DNA of 11,606 nt from Bacteroidales bacterium (GTDB lineage: Bacteria; Bacteroidota; Bacteroidia; Bacteroidales; UBA932), in assembly GCA_016283985.1 (NCBI GenBank), contig JAEENZ010000082.1:1-11606 (forward strand), read 5' to 3'. Numbering within the stretch: position 1 is the stretch's first letter; the number at the start of each line of letters is the position of its first letter. Below the pieces are notes generated by a model that saw nothing but the letters and a program-made list of their open reading frames with translations, was not told the origin of the DNA and did no database searches. A program made the position numbers and the translations under genes. Positions 5,874 through 11,454 of the stretch are shown in pieces.

Positions 5874-6836
5874 TTATGCGGAATACTTGTAGAACCCTTC
5901 GCCGGAACTTCTGCCGAGTTTACCCTCGTCAATCATCTTCTGGAGGATGCTGAGCATACCCTTGAAATTGTAGGGCATCAGCATCTTCTTAAGGAGCGGG
6001 CTAAACAGTCCGGGGACTTTCTGGTACTGGAGGACAATGTTGCGGGCGGTGTTGATTCCTACCACATCGAAGATCTCAAACGGCCCACGGGGAGCTCCTG
6101 TGCCATATTTCCAGGCTTTGTCGATACTTGCAGGGTCGCTGACTCCGTTGACGTACAGGTCCAGGCCAGAGAGCAGGAAAGGAACGAGCATAGAGTTGAG
6201 AAGATAGCCATTCTTCTCCTTGTTCACGGGCAGTGCAACCATCCTGATGTCATTGGCAAAGGAGATCACCGCATCGAAGGATTCTTTGGATGTCTGGTCC
6301 TGGGCCATCACCTCCGCCGTATTGTTCTTCCAGATAGAATTGGCAAAATGCAGGGAGAGGTATTTGTCGGGGCGCCCCGTGTACTTGGCGAATGTGGAGG
6401 GCAGAAGGGTCGAGGAATTGGTGCAGAGTATGGTCTTGGCTGGCATAAGGGGGGCAAGAGCCTCATAAAATGCAATCTTGTCCTTTACGTTTTCTGCGAC
6501 GGACTCGATAATGATGTCCGCATCGGCGGCAGCCTTGGCCATATCCAGCTCGAGTTTGATTCCGGAATATGCTTTATCGACCTGCTCCAGGCACTTCTTT
6601 GGATCGAAACTGCTGGCGTCAGCAATGCCGCGGCACCAGTTGGAAGCACCCTGCGGGGAATCCATCAGGTTTATTGCTTCAATGTAAGAATTGCGAAGGC
6701 CGTCAATCTTGGGCTGAGTGCGGCCTATACTACCTTGGCTGCGAAGCCAGATTGTAACGTCGAAACCGCAATATGCCGCCTGAAAGGCAATCTGGCTTCC
6801 AAGCACGCCACCTCCGGCGATAACTACTTTTTTCAT
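5874..6836 (-). CDS. 3-hydroxyacyl-CoA (3-hydroxybutyryl-CoA-type) dehydrogenase
   Basis: 320 aa from ATG 6836, close to the length of single-function Hbd enzymes (about 280-320). Rossmann motif Gly8-Gly-Gly-x-x-Gly13 ('IAGGGVLGSQIA'). 'CTNSS' (138-142) corresponds to the family's TNTSS, and the dyad is His163 ('LSLHFAN') with Glu175, the same 12-residue spacing as His158/Glu170 of human SCHAD. The C-terminal helical domain has 'KEKNGYLLNSMLVPF', 'GTGAPRGPFEIFDVVG' and 'GEGFYKY'. The enzyme would interconvert 3-hydroxyacyl-CoA and 3-oxoacyl-CoA. Unusually, the end of beta-strand 2 reads 'VTIWLRSQGS' with no Asp/Glu to hold the NAD ribose (see findings). An upstream in-frame ATG at 6863 coincides with the promoter -7 box, so the 6836 start is preferred. 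The gene is monocistronic: its own promoter precedes it and a terminator follows 3 nt after the stop. Confidence 0.9.
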   Translation of the reverse strand: MKKVVIAGGGVLGSQIAFQAAYCGFDVTIWLRSQGSIGRTQPKIDGLRNSYIEAINLMDSPQGASNWCRGIADASSFDPKKCLEQVDKAYSGIKLELDMAKAAADADIIIESVAENVKDKIAFYEALAPLMPAKTILCTNSSTLLPSTFAKYTGRPDKYLSLHFANSIWKNNTAEVMAQDQTSKESFDAVISFANDIRMVALPVNKEKNGYLLNSMLVPFLLSGLDLYVNGVSDPASIDKAWKYGTGAPRGPFEIFDVVGINTARNIVLQYQKVPGLFSPLLKKMLMPYNFKGMLSILQKMIDEGKLGRSSGEGFYKYSA

Positions 6837-6860
6837 ATGATGATTACTGTTATAAATAAT

Positions 6861-6892
6861 CAAAGGTATTTATTTTTTTACAATTATCCAAG
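6861..6892 (-). promoter_or_regulatory. Bacteroidota-type promoter for the dehydrogenase gene
   Basis: On the - strand: CTTG (-33 region, + coordinates 6889-6892), a 20-nt AT-rich spacer, then TACCTTTG (-7, 6861-6868), an exact TAnnTTTG. The predicted transcript start is near 6854, leaving a leader of about 15-20 nt to the ATG at 6836. It lies in the 189-nt divergent region shared with the AraC-family gene. Confidence 0.75.
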
Positions 6893-7025
6893 GGTTTATA
6901 GGAAAGGGAGCGCAATATAAAGTTCTGATTCAGAATGGGAAACCAAATCGCAAGCCTCCGCTACTAAATAGTATAATCTCAAACTTTTTCCGTAACTTGC
7001 CGGCCTTGATTGTTATATTCACATA

Positions 7026-7826
7026 ATGGAAACCAAGTCTCACTGGAGCCCGGATGCAGATTTTTCAGCGTGCTCTTTTTTCATCAGGAGGATGGAAACT
7101 GTTGGCTTTATAAAGCCGGCGGAGGCTCCCGTGGCGCGACTCCCGCTTGTTGGTTTTATCTATGTCACATCTGGCGAAGTGCTGTTGGATGTGGACGGCA
7201 CGCCTTTTTTGTGCCAACCGGGACAGATTCTTCTGATTCCTCAGCAGCATCCGTTTGCCATTCGATATTACCGAAGCGCCATTGGTTATACCGGAGGGTT
7301 TGCGCCGTCTTTCCTGCCGGATTCCAAGCCGCTGCGCTTTCTTTCATCACCGCTGCATCAGGGCTTCTGGTTTGATGAAGGTGCATTTATGGCGGAACTC
7401 TTCAATATGCTTGCAACCTCTTTTGAGAAAGGAGATAACGTATTTGTTGAGAAGGGCCTGGACCTGCTCCTTTCGAGAATTACGCCTAATCATCCCGCAG
7501 CCCTTCCCACGGCTGTCAGTTCTTTTCTGGAATCCGTTTTCAATCCTTACCGCATACCAGGGACTATTGCCATATATGCTGAGGAGGCCGGAATCAGCGA
7601 GAATTATCTGAGCCGTCTTGTGAAGCAGTCCACCGGTCGCAGCGTGGGCGCCTGGATAGACATAGTCCGCATACAGCGCGCCAAGCGCCTGCTCTCATCA
7701 ACAGACCTTTCCATCATCGACATTGCCGCGTCCGTGGGCGTGGAAGATCAGTCCTATTTTTCACGTCTTTTCAAGAAAGAGACGGGTATAACGCCATCTG
7801 CCTTCCGAAAAAAGATGCAAGGATAA
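7026..7826 (+). CDS. AraC/XylS-family transcriptional regulator
   Basis: 266 aa. The N-terminal half (about 20-130) looks like the cupin sensor of AraC proteins ('VARLPLVGFIYVTSGEVLLDVDGTPFLCQPGQILLIPQQHPFAIRYY', the small beta-barrel with the Gly-x-Ile-Leu-Leu-Ile-Pro turn). The C-terminal ~100 residues carry the two helix-turn-helix motifs: 'IAIYAEEAGISENYLSRLVKQSTGRSVGAWIDIVRIQRAKRLL' and 'SIIDIAASVGVEDQSYFSRLFKKETGITPSAFRKK', the latter the classic AraC signature. It would bind DNA and respond to a small ligand that cannot be named. It is divergent from the dehydrogenase gene and precedes, on the same strand with 73 nt between, a three-gene envelope operon; either could be its target. A weak -7-like TATATTC is at 7014-7020, very close to the ATG. 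Confidence 0.93.
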   Translation: METKSHWSPDADFSACSFFIRRMETVGFIKPAEAPVARLPLVGFIYVTSGEVLLDVDGTPFLCQPGQILLIPQQHPFAIRYYRSAIGYTGGFAPSFLPDSKPLRFLSSPLHQGFWFDEGAFMAELFNMLATSFEKGDNVFVEKGLDLLLSRITPNHPAALPTAVSSFLESVFNPYRIPGTIAIYAEEAGISENYLSRLVKQSTGRSVGAWIDIVRIQRAKRLLSSTDLSIIDIAASVGVEDQSYFSRLFKKETGITPSAFRKKMQG

Positions 7827-7873
7827 TCCTAATTCCATCCATTATCGGCCTAAAATATCACGCTGCTTATAGC

Positions 7874-7881
7874 GAACTTTG
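7874..7881 (+). promoter_or_regulatory. Possible -7 element for the three-gene envelope operon
   Basis: GAACTTTG differs from TAnnTTTG only at the first position and lies 18 nt before the preferred ATG of the first gene (7900). No convincing -33 box is seen, which would suit a promoter needing an activator such as the adjacent AraC protein; that link is inference. The 73-nt gap after the regulator contains no terminator-like hairpin. Confidence 0.4.
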
Positions 7882-7899
7882 CAGTGCATTAAGGTCGAT

Positions 7900-8301
7900 A
7901 TGAACAAAAACACTCTATATCTGATTGCTGCCCTGATCTGGGGCATCCCAGGCATCATTATCAGTGTCAAGGGATTTCGTGCCTATCTGACCATGGCGCC
8001 GGGAGATCTCTGGTGGCTGTTACTCATCACTATGGCCGTCATCGCAGGATTCTATGTGATGTTTTCTCGCATCGTGGACAGGTATTCAGCGCGTATAGCT
8101 TCCTTGCCCCAGAAAACAAATGTCTGGCAGACCTTCCCGCTTCGGGGGTGGATTCTGATAATCTGTATGACATGCCTTGGAATCGCGCTAAAATTCATTC
8201 CCGGAGTTCCGATGTCTTTCACGGCATCATTCTACAGCGGCCTGGGGCCTATGCTGGTTGTTGCAGCATGCCGTTTCATCCATAACAGAAAAGACATATG
8301 A
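7900..8301 (+). CDS. Four-helix integral membrane protein, unknown function
   Basis: 133 aa from ATG 7900, preceded by AAGG at a short distance. A longer frame could start at TTG 7879, but that lies inside the likely -7 element. Four hydrophobic segments are visible: about 5-27 ('LYLIAALIWGIPGIIISVKGF'), 37-56 ('DLWWLLLITMAVIAGFYVMF'), 79-97 ('RGWILIICMTCLGIALKFI') and 104-128 ('FTASFYSGLGPMLVVAACRFI'). The linker after helix 2 is basic ('SRIVDRYSARIASLPQKTN'). I do not recognise a named family. It is the first gene of a compact operon; its stop overlaps the next start (ATGA), so its product is probably made in fixed ratio with the DUF4491-like protein. Confidence 0.8.
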   Translation: MNKNTLYLIAALIWGIPGIIISVKGFRAYLTMAPGDLWWLLLITMAVIAGFYVMFSRIVDRYSARIASLPQKTNVWQTFPLRGWILIICMTCLGIALKFIPGVPMSFTASFYSGLGPMLVVAACRFIHNRKDI

Positions 8302-8624
8302 ACTTCAATGGAATCATAGTCGGGGCAGCAGTGTTCCTGAGCATCGGCATCTGCCATCCGGCGGTCATCAAGATGGAGTATTACCTTGGGAAACAAAGCT
8401 GGTGGATCTGGCTTGTTGCCGGGCTGGGATTCTCGGCCCTGTCCATGTTCGTGGAAAACGATACTCTATCCACCATCATCGGAGGCTTCGCCTTTTCCTG
8501 CCTGTGGGCCATCCACGAAATGTTCTTGCAGGAGAAGCGAGTGCTCCGAGGCTGGTTCCCGGAAAACCCCGCGCGGCACGATTATTACGAAAAGCGCCGT
8601 AAAGAAATGGAGGGAAAACTATGA
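8298..8624 (+). CDS. DUF4491-like small membrane protein
   Basis: 108 aa. 'MNFNGIIVGAAVFLSIGICHPAVIKMEYYLGKQSWW' with a Gly-Ile-x-His-Pro-x-Val-Ile-Lys-x-Glu-Tyr-Tyr motif, then 'FVENDTLSTIIGGFAFSCLWAIHEMFLQEKRVLRGWFPENP', is what I remember of the DUF4491 family from Bacteroidota and Firmicutes. Three hydrophobic segments are visible (about 4-22, 35-51 and 58-76), followed by a charged cytoplasmic tail ending 'RRKEMEGKL'. No function is established. It overlaps by ATGA with both the preceding and the following gene, so the three proteins form one translationally coupled unit. The family call is from memory of the pattern and should be checked with a profile. Confidence 0.8.
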   Translation: MNFNGIIVGAAVFLSIGICHPAVIKMEYYLGKQSWWIWLVAGLGFSALSMFVENDTLSTIIGGFAFSCLWAIHEMFLQEKRVLRGWFPENPARHDYYEKRRKEMEGKL

Positions 8625-9208
8625 AGCGAATCGTCTGGGTAACACTCTGCCTGCTGATTACAATGGCAGTATCGGCGCAGGAGAAGAGGCTGCTGCGAGG
8701 CTTTGATGGAGGTATGATGGTCCACACAGGCTATCTTTCCGGCAATTTGGATGCAATCGGATATAAGGCACAAGGCGCTCCTATGGGCATTGGCGGTGTC
8801 ATTCGCCTGCACTTAGGGAATCATTTCAGGATTGGCAGCGAAGGTTATGTATCGACGTTAAGCCAGCGTGGAAATGGAAGCTATCTGAAGTATGGCTGGG
8901 GAGGCTTGTTGGCCGATTTCTACACGGTTCTGGGAAGGATCCAGCCTTATGCCGGCGTTACCCTGGGCGGTGGTGCGATGACCACGCTCCTTATGTTTGA
9001 AGAACCCGCCTCTGCATTGGCGCCTATCGATGGAACCCGTTACCACAAGCAGGGCTTTATGGCCATAGACCCGTTCGTGGGCTGCGATTTCATTGTGGCT
9101 GGCCCCATGCACTTGACGCTCAAGGTGGATTACCTCTGCGCCGTCGACAAGTCAAAACTCCTTCCGGATGGCCCCCGCGTTTATATCGGCTTCTTGTTTT
9201 ATCACTGA
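8621..9208 (+). CDS. Secreted outer-membrane beta-barrel-type protein
   Basis: 195 aa with a clear Sec signal peptide (about residues 1-20, 'MKRIVWVTLCLLITMAVSAQ', cleavage after Ala-Gln or just before). The mature part has alternating Gly/aromatic strands of a small porin-like barrel: 'GGMMVHTGYLSG', 'GIGGVIRLHLGNHFRIGSEGYVSTLS', 'YGWGGLLADFYTVLGRIQPYAGVTLGGGAMTTLL', 'FMAIDPFVGCDFIVAGPMHLTLKVDYLCA', and a terminal 'PRVYIGFLFYH' that ends on an aromatic-rich strand, as barrel-assembly signals do. It likely sits in the outer membrane with 8 or so strands. It is the third gene of the operon, in ATGA overlap with the DUF4491-like gene. No ligand can be inferred. Confidence 0.82.
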   Translation: MKRIVWVTLCLLITMAVSAQEKRLLRGFDGGMMVHTGYLSGNLDAIGYKAQGAPMGIGGVIRLHLGNHFRIGSEGYVSTLSQRGNGSYLKYGWGGLLADFYTVLGRIQPYAGVTLGGGAMTTLLMFEEPASALAPIDGTRYHKQGFMAIDPFVGCDFIVAGPMHLTLKVDYLCAVDKSKLLPDGPRVYIGFLFYH

Positions 9209-9395
9209 AGAAGATACACGGATTGCTCCGGCGCCGAGGATACGAACGACTTCAAGTTCTCCTGTCTTCGTTATGACCGACCTGATTGGCCATCTTTGTA
9301 ATAGATTCCCGGTCACTTTCGGTCACCTTATCCGGCAATTATTTCACCTCACGATTCTGTGACTTAACTCACGATAGCCACCGATATCTTAACCA
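9209..9395. other. Gene-free junction region before the second tRNA-end copy
   Basis: No credible gene on either strand from the beta-barrel stop to the repeated tRNA end. The stretch contains GGTCACTTTCGGTCACC at 9311-9327 and no obvious terminator for the operon upstream. It looks like recombination-junction DNA or decayed sequence. Confidence 0.5.
9311..9327. repeat. Tandem GGTCAC pair, 10-bp period
   Basis: GGTCAC at 9311-9316 and 9321-9326, separated by TTTC. It is of the same kind as GGTCGC-ATTT-GGTCAC at 11427-11442 and, in opposite orientation and with a shifted core, as TTTGACCACA x2 at 5119-5139. It lies about 70 bp from the second tRNA-end copy. Confidence 0.45.
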
Positions 9396-9408
9396 CCGCC
9401 CGAGGCAC
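9396..9408 (+). repeat. Direct repeat copy 2, tRNA-Leu 3'-end fragment (putative att site)
   Basis: CCGCCCGAGGCAC, identical over 13 nt to the tRNA-Leu end at 5039-5051, without any other tRNA sequence before it. The next ~60 nt also parallel those after the real tRNA: a GACCTTGTAA...ACAAGG hairpin, then CCAAATTTG. A chance match is unlikely because both the repeat and the hairpin recur in the same order. Confidence 0.7.
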
Positions 9409-9411
9409 GAA

Positions 9412-9466
9412 AAGACCTTGTAACTTGCTAATATTTAAGCACTTTACAAGGTCTTGTTTGTTTTAT
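9412..9466. terminator. Terminator hairpin, diverged copy of the tRNA terminator
   Basis: A perfect 12-bp stem AAGACCTTGTAA (9412-9423) with TTACAAGGTCTT (9444-9455), followed on the + strand by GTTTGTTTTAT. On the - strand the stem runs into TTTTCG, so it can also end leftward transcription of the gene at 9497-10261. Confidence 0.8.
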
Positions 9467-9496
9467 CCCCCAAATTTGGTCGCGATTAATTCCAAG

Positions 9497-10261
9497 CTAC
9501 TTCCCATCTCTCTTGAAATAGAACACTGGTGTATCTTGTTTTCCATAGTAGTGCAGACCATACTCATTTACCGTTCTCAGCGCCTGCTGTGCTACAGGGT
9601 CATTCTTCTCGATATCGGTATACAAAAGATGGAATCCTTCGATTGAAAGGTTTTCTATAGGAATCCTTTTAAAGAGTCTTAAAAACTTCCCTTTGAATAT
9701 CTTATTCTTTACAACGCTACTTGTGCTTGAATCCTGAAACCGGATGACATAAGTACTGAGATATGGATCATTGCCGAAAAGCTCTTTCTCTTTTTCTTTT
9801 TGCTTTTTTGCACGTCTATATTGGGTATAAATCACAATTTCATCACACTCCTCCGGTATTGCACACTTATGTAACAGATAATAGCCATTATCATAAGGGC
9901 TTAATACCGGGTTCACGCAAATTGCCCGAACAACTATTGCATCCGGATCTAATACTGCAGAGGAATCTATTACCATCCGGATATCAACACGATCTTCTCC
10001 TAGGTCCTGTGACCATGCATAGACATTGTCTTTGTATCCAGGGGATTTGAATGTAATCTCGGTTTTCCCCTTAACTGGCACAGTAACCGAGTAACGCCCT
10101 AAAGAATCAGTACGGGTATACTTATGTTGAGAAGTAAATACCTCACAATTGTTTCTGGGACTATCATTTTCGCCATATACGATTCCGTGGATATCTACTG
10201 TTTGAGCGAACAGTAGATATGAATTCAATACAAGAAGGATTGAAACAATTAGGTGTCTCAT
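9497..10261 (-). CDS. Secreted protein with CarboxypepD_reg-like N-terminal domain
   Basis: 254 aa with a signal peptide (about residues 1-20, 'MRHLIVSILLVLNSYLLFAQ'). Residues ~22-95 look like the transthyretin-like carboxypeptidase regulatory fold common in Bacteroidota surface proteins ('VDIHGIVYGENDSPRNNCEVF', then 'TDSLGRYSVTVPVKGKTEITFKSPGY'). The rest has no motif I know. It includes a strongly basic/acidic helix 'YRRAKKQKEKEKELFG' and a C-terminal half of mixed strand pattern ending 'PVFYFKRDGK'. There is no TonB-dependent receptor barrel and it is far too short for a SusC protein. The product is exported, probably to the periplasm or outer membrane. It is transcribed alone after the toxin-antitoxin-like module and faces the 9412 terminator. 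Its relatively AT-rich base composition fits acquired DNA. Confidence 0.8.
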   Translation of the reverse strand: MRHLIVSILLVLNSYLLFAQTVDIHGIVYGENDSPRNNCEVFTSQHKYTRTDSLGRYSVTVPVKGKTEITFKSPGYKDNVYAWSQDLGEDRVDIRMVIDSSAVLDPDAIVVRAICVNPVLSPYDNGYYLLHKCAIPEECDEIVIYTQYRRAKKQKEKEKELFGNDPYLSTYVIRFQDSSTSSVVKNKIFKGKFLRLFKRIPIENLSIEGFHLLYTDIEKNDPVAQQALRTVNEYGLHYYGKQDTPVFYFKRDGK

Positions 10262-10289
10262 ACTGAGTTTATGATTGTGAATGGTTTAT

Positions 10290-10321
10290 CAAAAACAATA
10301 TACTGTTTTTGGTCGCACAAA
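10290..10321 (-). promoter_or_regulatory. Candidate promoter for the CarboxypepD_reg-like gene
   Basis: On the - strand: TTTG (-33, 10318-10321), a 20-nt spacer, and TGTTTTTG (-7, 10290-10297), one mismatch from TAnnTTTG. The -7 element is 28 nt before the ATG at 10261. Confidence 0.5.
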
Positions 10322-10333
10322 ACAACTTGAGCA

Positions 10334-10349
10334 ATCCGGTTTTCCGGAT
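10334..10349 (-). terminator. Hairpin after the XRE-family gene
   Basis: A perfect 6-bp stem ATCCGG-(4-nt loop)-CCGGAT starting 3 nt beyond the stop codon. The T-rich stretch on the - strand (TTGTTTTG) comes only about 10 nt later, so it is a weak terminator or a transcript-end stabiliser. Confidence 0.45.
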
Positions 10350-10352
10350 GAA

Positions 10353-10787
10353 TCATTTGCGTTTTTTCCGGAGGTTGTAACCGTCAACGTAATCACTTGT
10401 TTTGATATCGGGATCAAGTTCTTCCCCTGCAGAATCATTAAGGTATTGGGGACGGGAAGATACAGGTGAGCCGTATCCGTGAACATATGTAAGGGCCGAT
10501 TTGATTAGGTCGATACTCAAGGCATTCTCCAAACGCGCGATCGTTTCAAGCGTCATGTTGGAACAGCCTTTTAACAGGTTTGAAACATACTGCTGCGTAC
10601 AGCCCATGCGTTTGGCAAGCTCCACTTGAGTAACAGACTGCTCATCCATGGCACGCAATACCTGGAGCGTAATATATCGAGAATACTGGAGCCAATATTC
10701 ATTGTCTCTGCGCCACTGCGCATCCTCACGCCAACGTGATGGTGTTGGAGACTGATGTGCCTCCAGGAATTCAATTACCTTGCTCAT
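10353..10787 (-). CDS. XRE-family helix-turn-helix protein, probable antitoxin
   Basis: 144 aa. N-terminal helical segment with 'PTPSRWREDAQWRRDNEYWLQYSRYI' (residues ~14-39). Then a Cro/C1-type helix-turn-helix at about 42-92: 'VTQVELAKRMGCTQQYVSNLLKGCSNMTLETIARLENAL', where 'TQQYVSNLLKG' is the recognition helix. The C-terminal ~45 residues ('HGYGSPVSSRPQYLNDSAGEELDPDIKTSD...') look disordered and end in a basic tail. It starts inside the last 17 nt of the upstream gene, implying coupled translation. The arrangement, with the DNA-binding protein second, is that of HigBA-type modules, and the palindromic operators at 11352-11385 are its obvious binding sites. It probably neutralises the upstream protein and represses the pair; that role is inferred from context. 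Confidence 0.88.
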   Translation of the reverse strand: MSKVIEFLEAHQSPTPSRWREDAQWRRDNEYWLQYSRYITLQVLRAMDEQSVTQVELAKRMGCTQQYVSNLLKGCSNMTLETIARLENALSIDLIKSALTYVHGYGSPVSSRPQYLNDSAGEELDPDIKTSDYVDGYNLRKKRK

Positions 10788-11328
10788 TGTCTATATAGTC
10801 GTTAAAACCATCCAAATCATATACGCCGTTATCCAGCAAATTGTTTCTTACACGCTCCAACTTTGCTAGTTCTTCCATGGTGTGACGGCGCTCTTCCATT
10901 GTAGCCGTTAGTTTAATAGCGCCACCCGTGACAAGATACACACCTGGTTCTATCTTGATGGCATAGATTCTAAGCCAAGATTGGTGTCGATACCCACCTG
11001 CTCCATATGCCTTCTCTCTACCAAGCGTCATCTCCGAGAATCGGCTGTTTTCTAGATGTTTGAACAGAAGGTCAAGATTCGCATCTGGAGTTATATCCAT
11101 CATCACACACTCCAACCTCTTTGCCTCATCGATAGTTTCCATTACTGCTTCATAAACGTCCGTGATATGGAAGTATGATGACAGGTCTGCAAGGTTCTCC
11201 TGAAAGAAAGACCGAAGCCAATTCATGTCATACCAAGTGGAGAACAGTTGGTCAAAACAATTAGCCTTTTCCCCATCATATTTCACAGCCCACAGCCGCT
11301 TATCGTCAAGTATCTTATCAAACGTCAT
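10771..11328 (-). CDS. Candidate toxin with RelE/HigB-like C-terminal pattern
   Basis: 185 aa. The C-terminal part resembles phage Gp49/HigB-type RelE-fold proteins: strand 'WLRIYAIKI' (118-126), strand 'GVYLVTGGAIKLT' (129-141), then a helix 'TMEELAKLERVRNNLL' (150-165). This mirrors the family pattern of an Arg-containing strand, a hydrophobic strand ending in Lys, and a Lys/Arg helix. The N-terminal ~110 residues ('RLWAVKYDGEKANCFDQLFSTWYDMNWLRSFF', 'VMMDITPDANLDLLFKHLENSRFSEM') are an extra acidic/aromatic domain that standard 90-110-aa HigB proteins lack. If the relation holds, it would be a ribosome-dependent mRNA endonuclease. The protein is the first gene of the pair, has its own regulated promoter, and overlaps the XRE gene by 17 nt. 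I do not recognise a named family for the whole protein; the toxin role is inferred. Confidence 0.75.
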   Translation of the reverse strand: MTFDKILDDKRLWAVKYDGEKANCFDQLFSTWYDMNWLRSFFQENLADLSSYFHITDVYEAVMETIDEAKRLECVMMDITPDANLDLLFKHLENSRFSEMTLGREKAYGAGGYRHQSWLRIYAIKIEPGVYLVTGGAIKLTATMEERRHTMEELAKLERVRNNLLDNGVYDLDGFNDYIDNEQGN

Positions 11329-11341
11329 AACAGTCTTTTTG

Positions 11342-11372
11342 CAAAGATAAAAACAATATTTGTATTGTACAA
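11342..11372 (-). promoter_or_regulatory. Promoter of the toxin-antitoxin-like pair
   Basis: On the - strand: TTG (-33, 11370-11372), an exact 20-nt spacer, and TATCTTTG (-7, 11342-11349), a perfect TAnnTTTG. Only 13 nt separate the -7 element from the ATG at 11328, so the transcript would have a leader of only about 5-8 nt. Confidence 0.8.
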
Positions 11373-11385
11373 CACAAGTGTTGTA
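11352..11385. promoter_or_regulatory. Two tandem palindromic operators over the promoter
   Basis: Operator 1 is TACAACAC-AA-GTGTTGTA (11368-11385), a perfect 8-bp inverted repeat around 2 nt. Operator 2 is AACAATAT-TT-GTATTGTA (11352-11369), a diverged copy sharing the TA at the join, so the centres are 16 bp apart. Shared consensus: (T/A)ACAA(C/T)A(C/T)-nn-RTRTTGTA. Operator 2 fills the spacer between the -33 and -7 boxes and operator 1 covers -33, so a bound dimer would block RNA polymerase. The layout is typical of XRE antitoxin autoregulation. Confidence 0.8.
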
Positions 11386-11426
11386 TTCAGCCCCGGTTTC
11401 TGTTTTTTAAATTGCATCAATTCTTC

Positions 11427-11442
11427 GGTCGCATTTGGTCAC
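11427..11442. repeat. Tandem GGTCGC/GGTCAC pair, 10-bp period
   Basis: GGTCGC (11427-11432) and GGTCAC (11437-11442) separated by ATTT, in the same orientation as the pair at 9311-9327. It lies next to the second copy of the long direct repeat, at the far boundary of the accessory stretch. Confidence 0.45.
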
Positions 11443-11454
11443 TATTTTCTTCCT

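Noticed and set aside
5850..6920. 356-codon open frame on the + strand
   Set aside because: Antisense to the 3-hydroxyacyl-CoA dehydrogenase, which has Rossmann and catalytic motifs, a promoter and a terminator. The antisense frame runs through that terminator.
9168..9362. Small + strand frame after the barrel gene
   Set aside because: It overlaps the barrel gene end, has no ribosome-binding site and no protein-like pattern, and lies in the junction region.
11388..11405. CAGCCCCGG...TTTCTGTTTTTT resembling part of the terminator at 5833-5870
   Set aside because: Only 9 nt are shared, the partner arm of the hairpin is missing, and the T-run is on the wrong side for nearby genes. A chance match or a scar; not supportable as a terminator.
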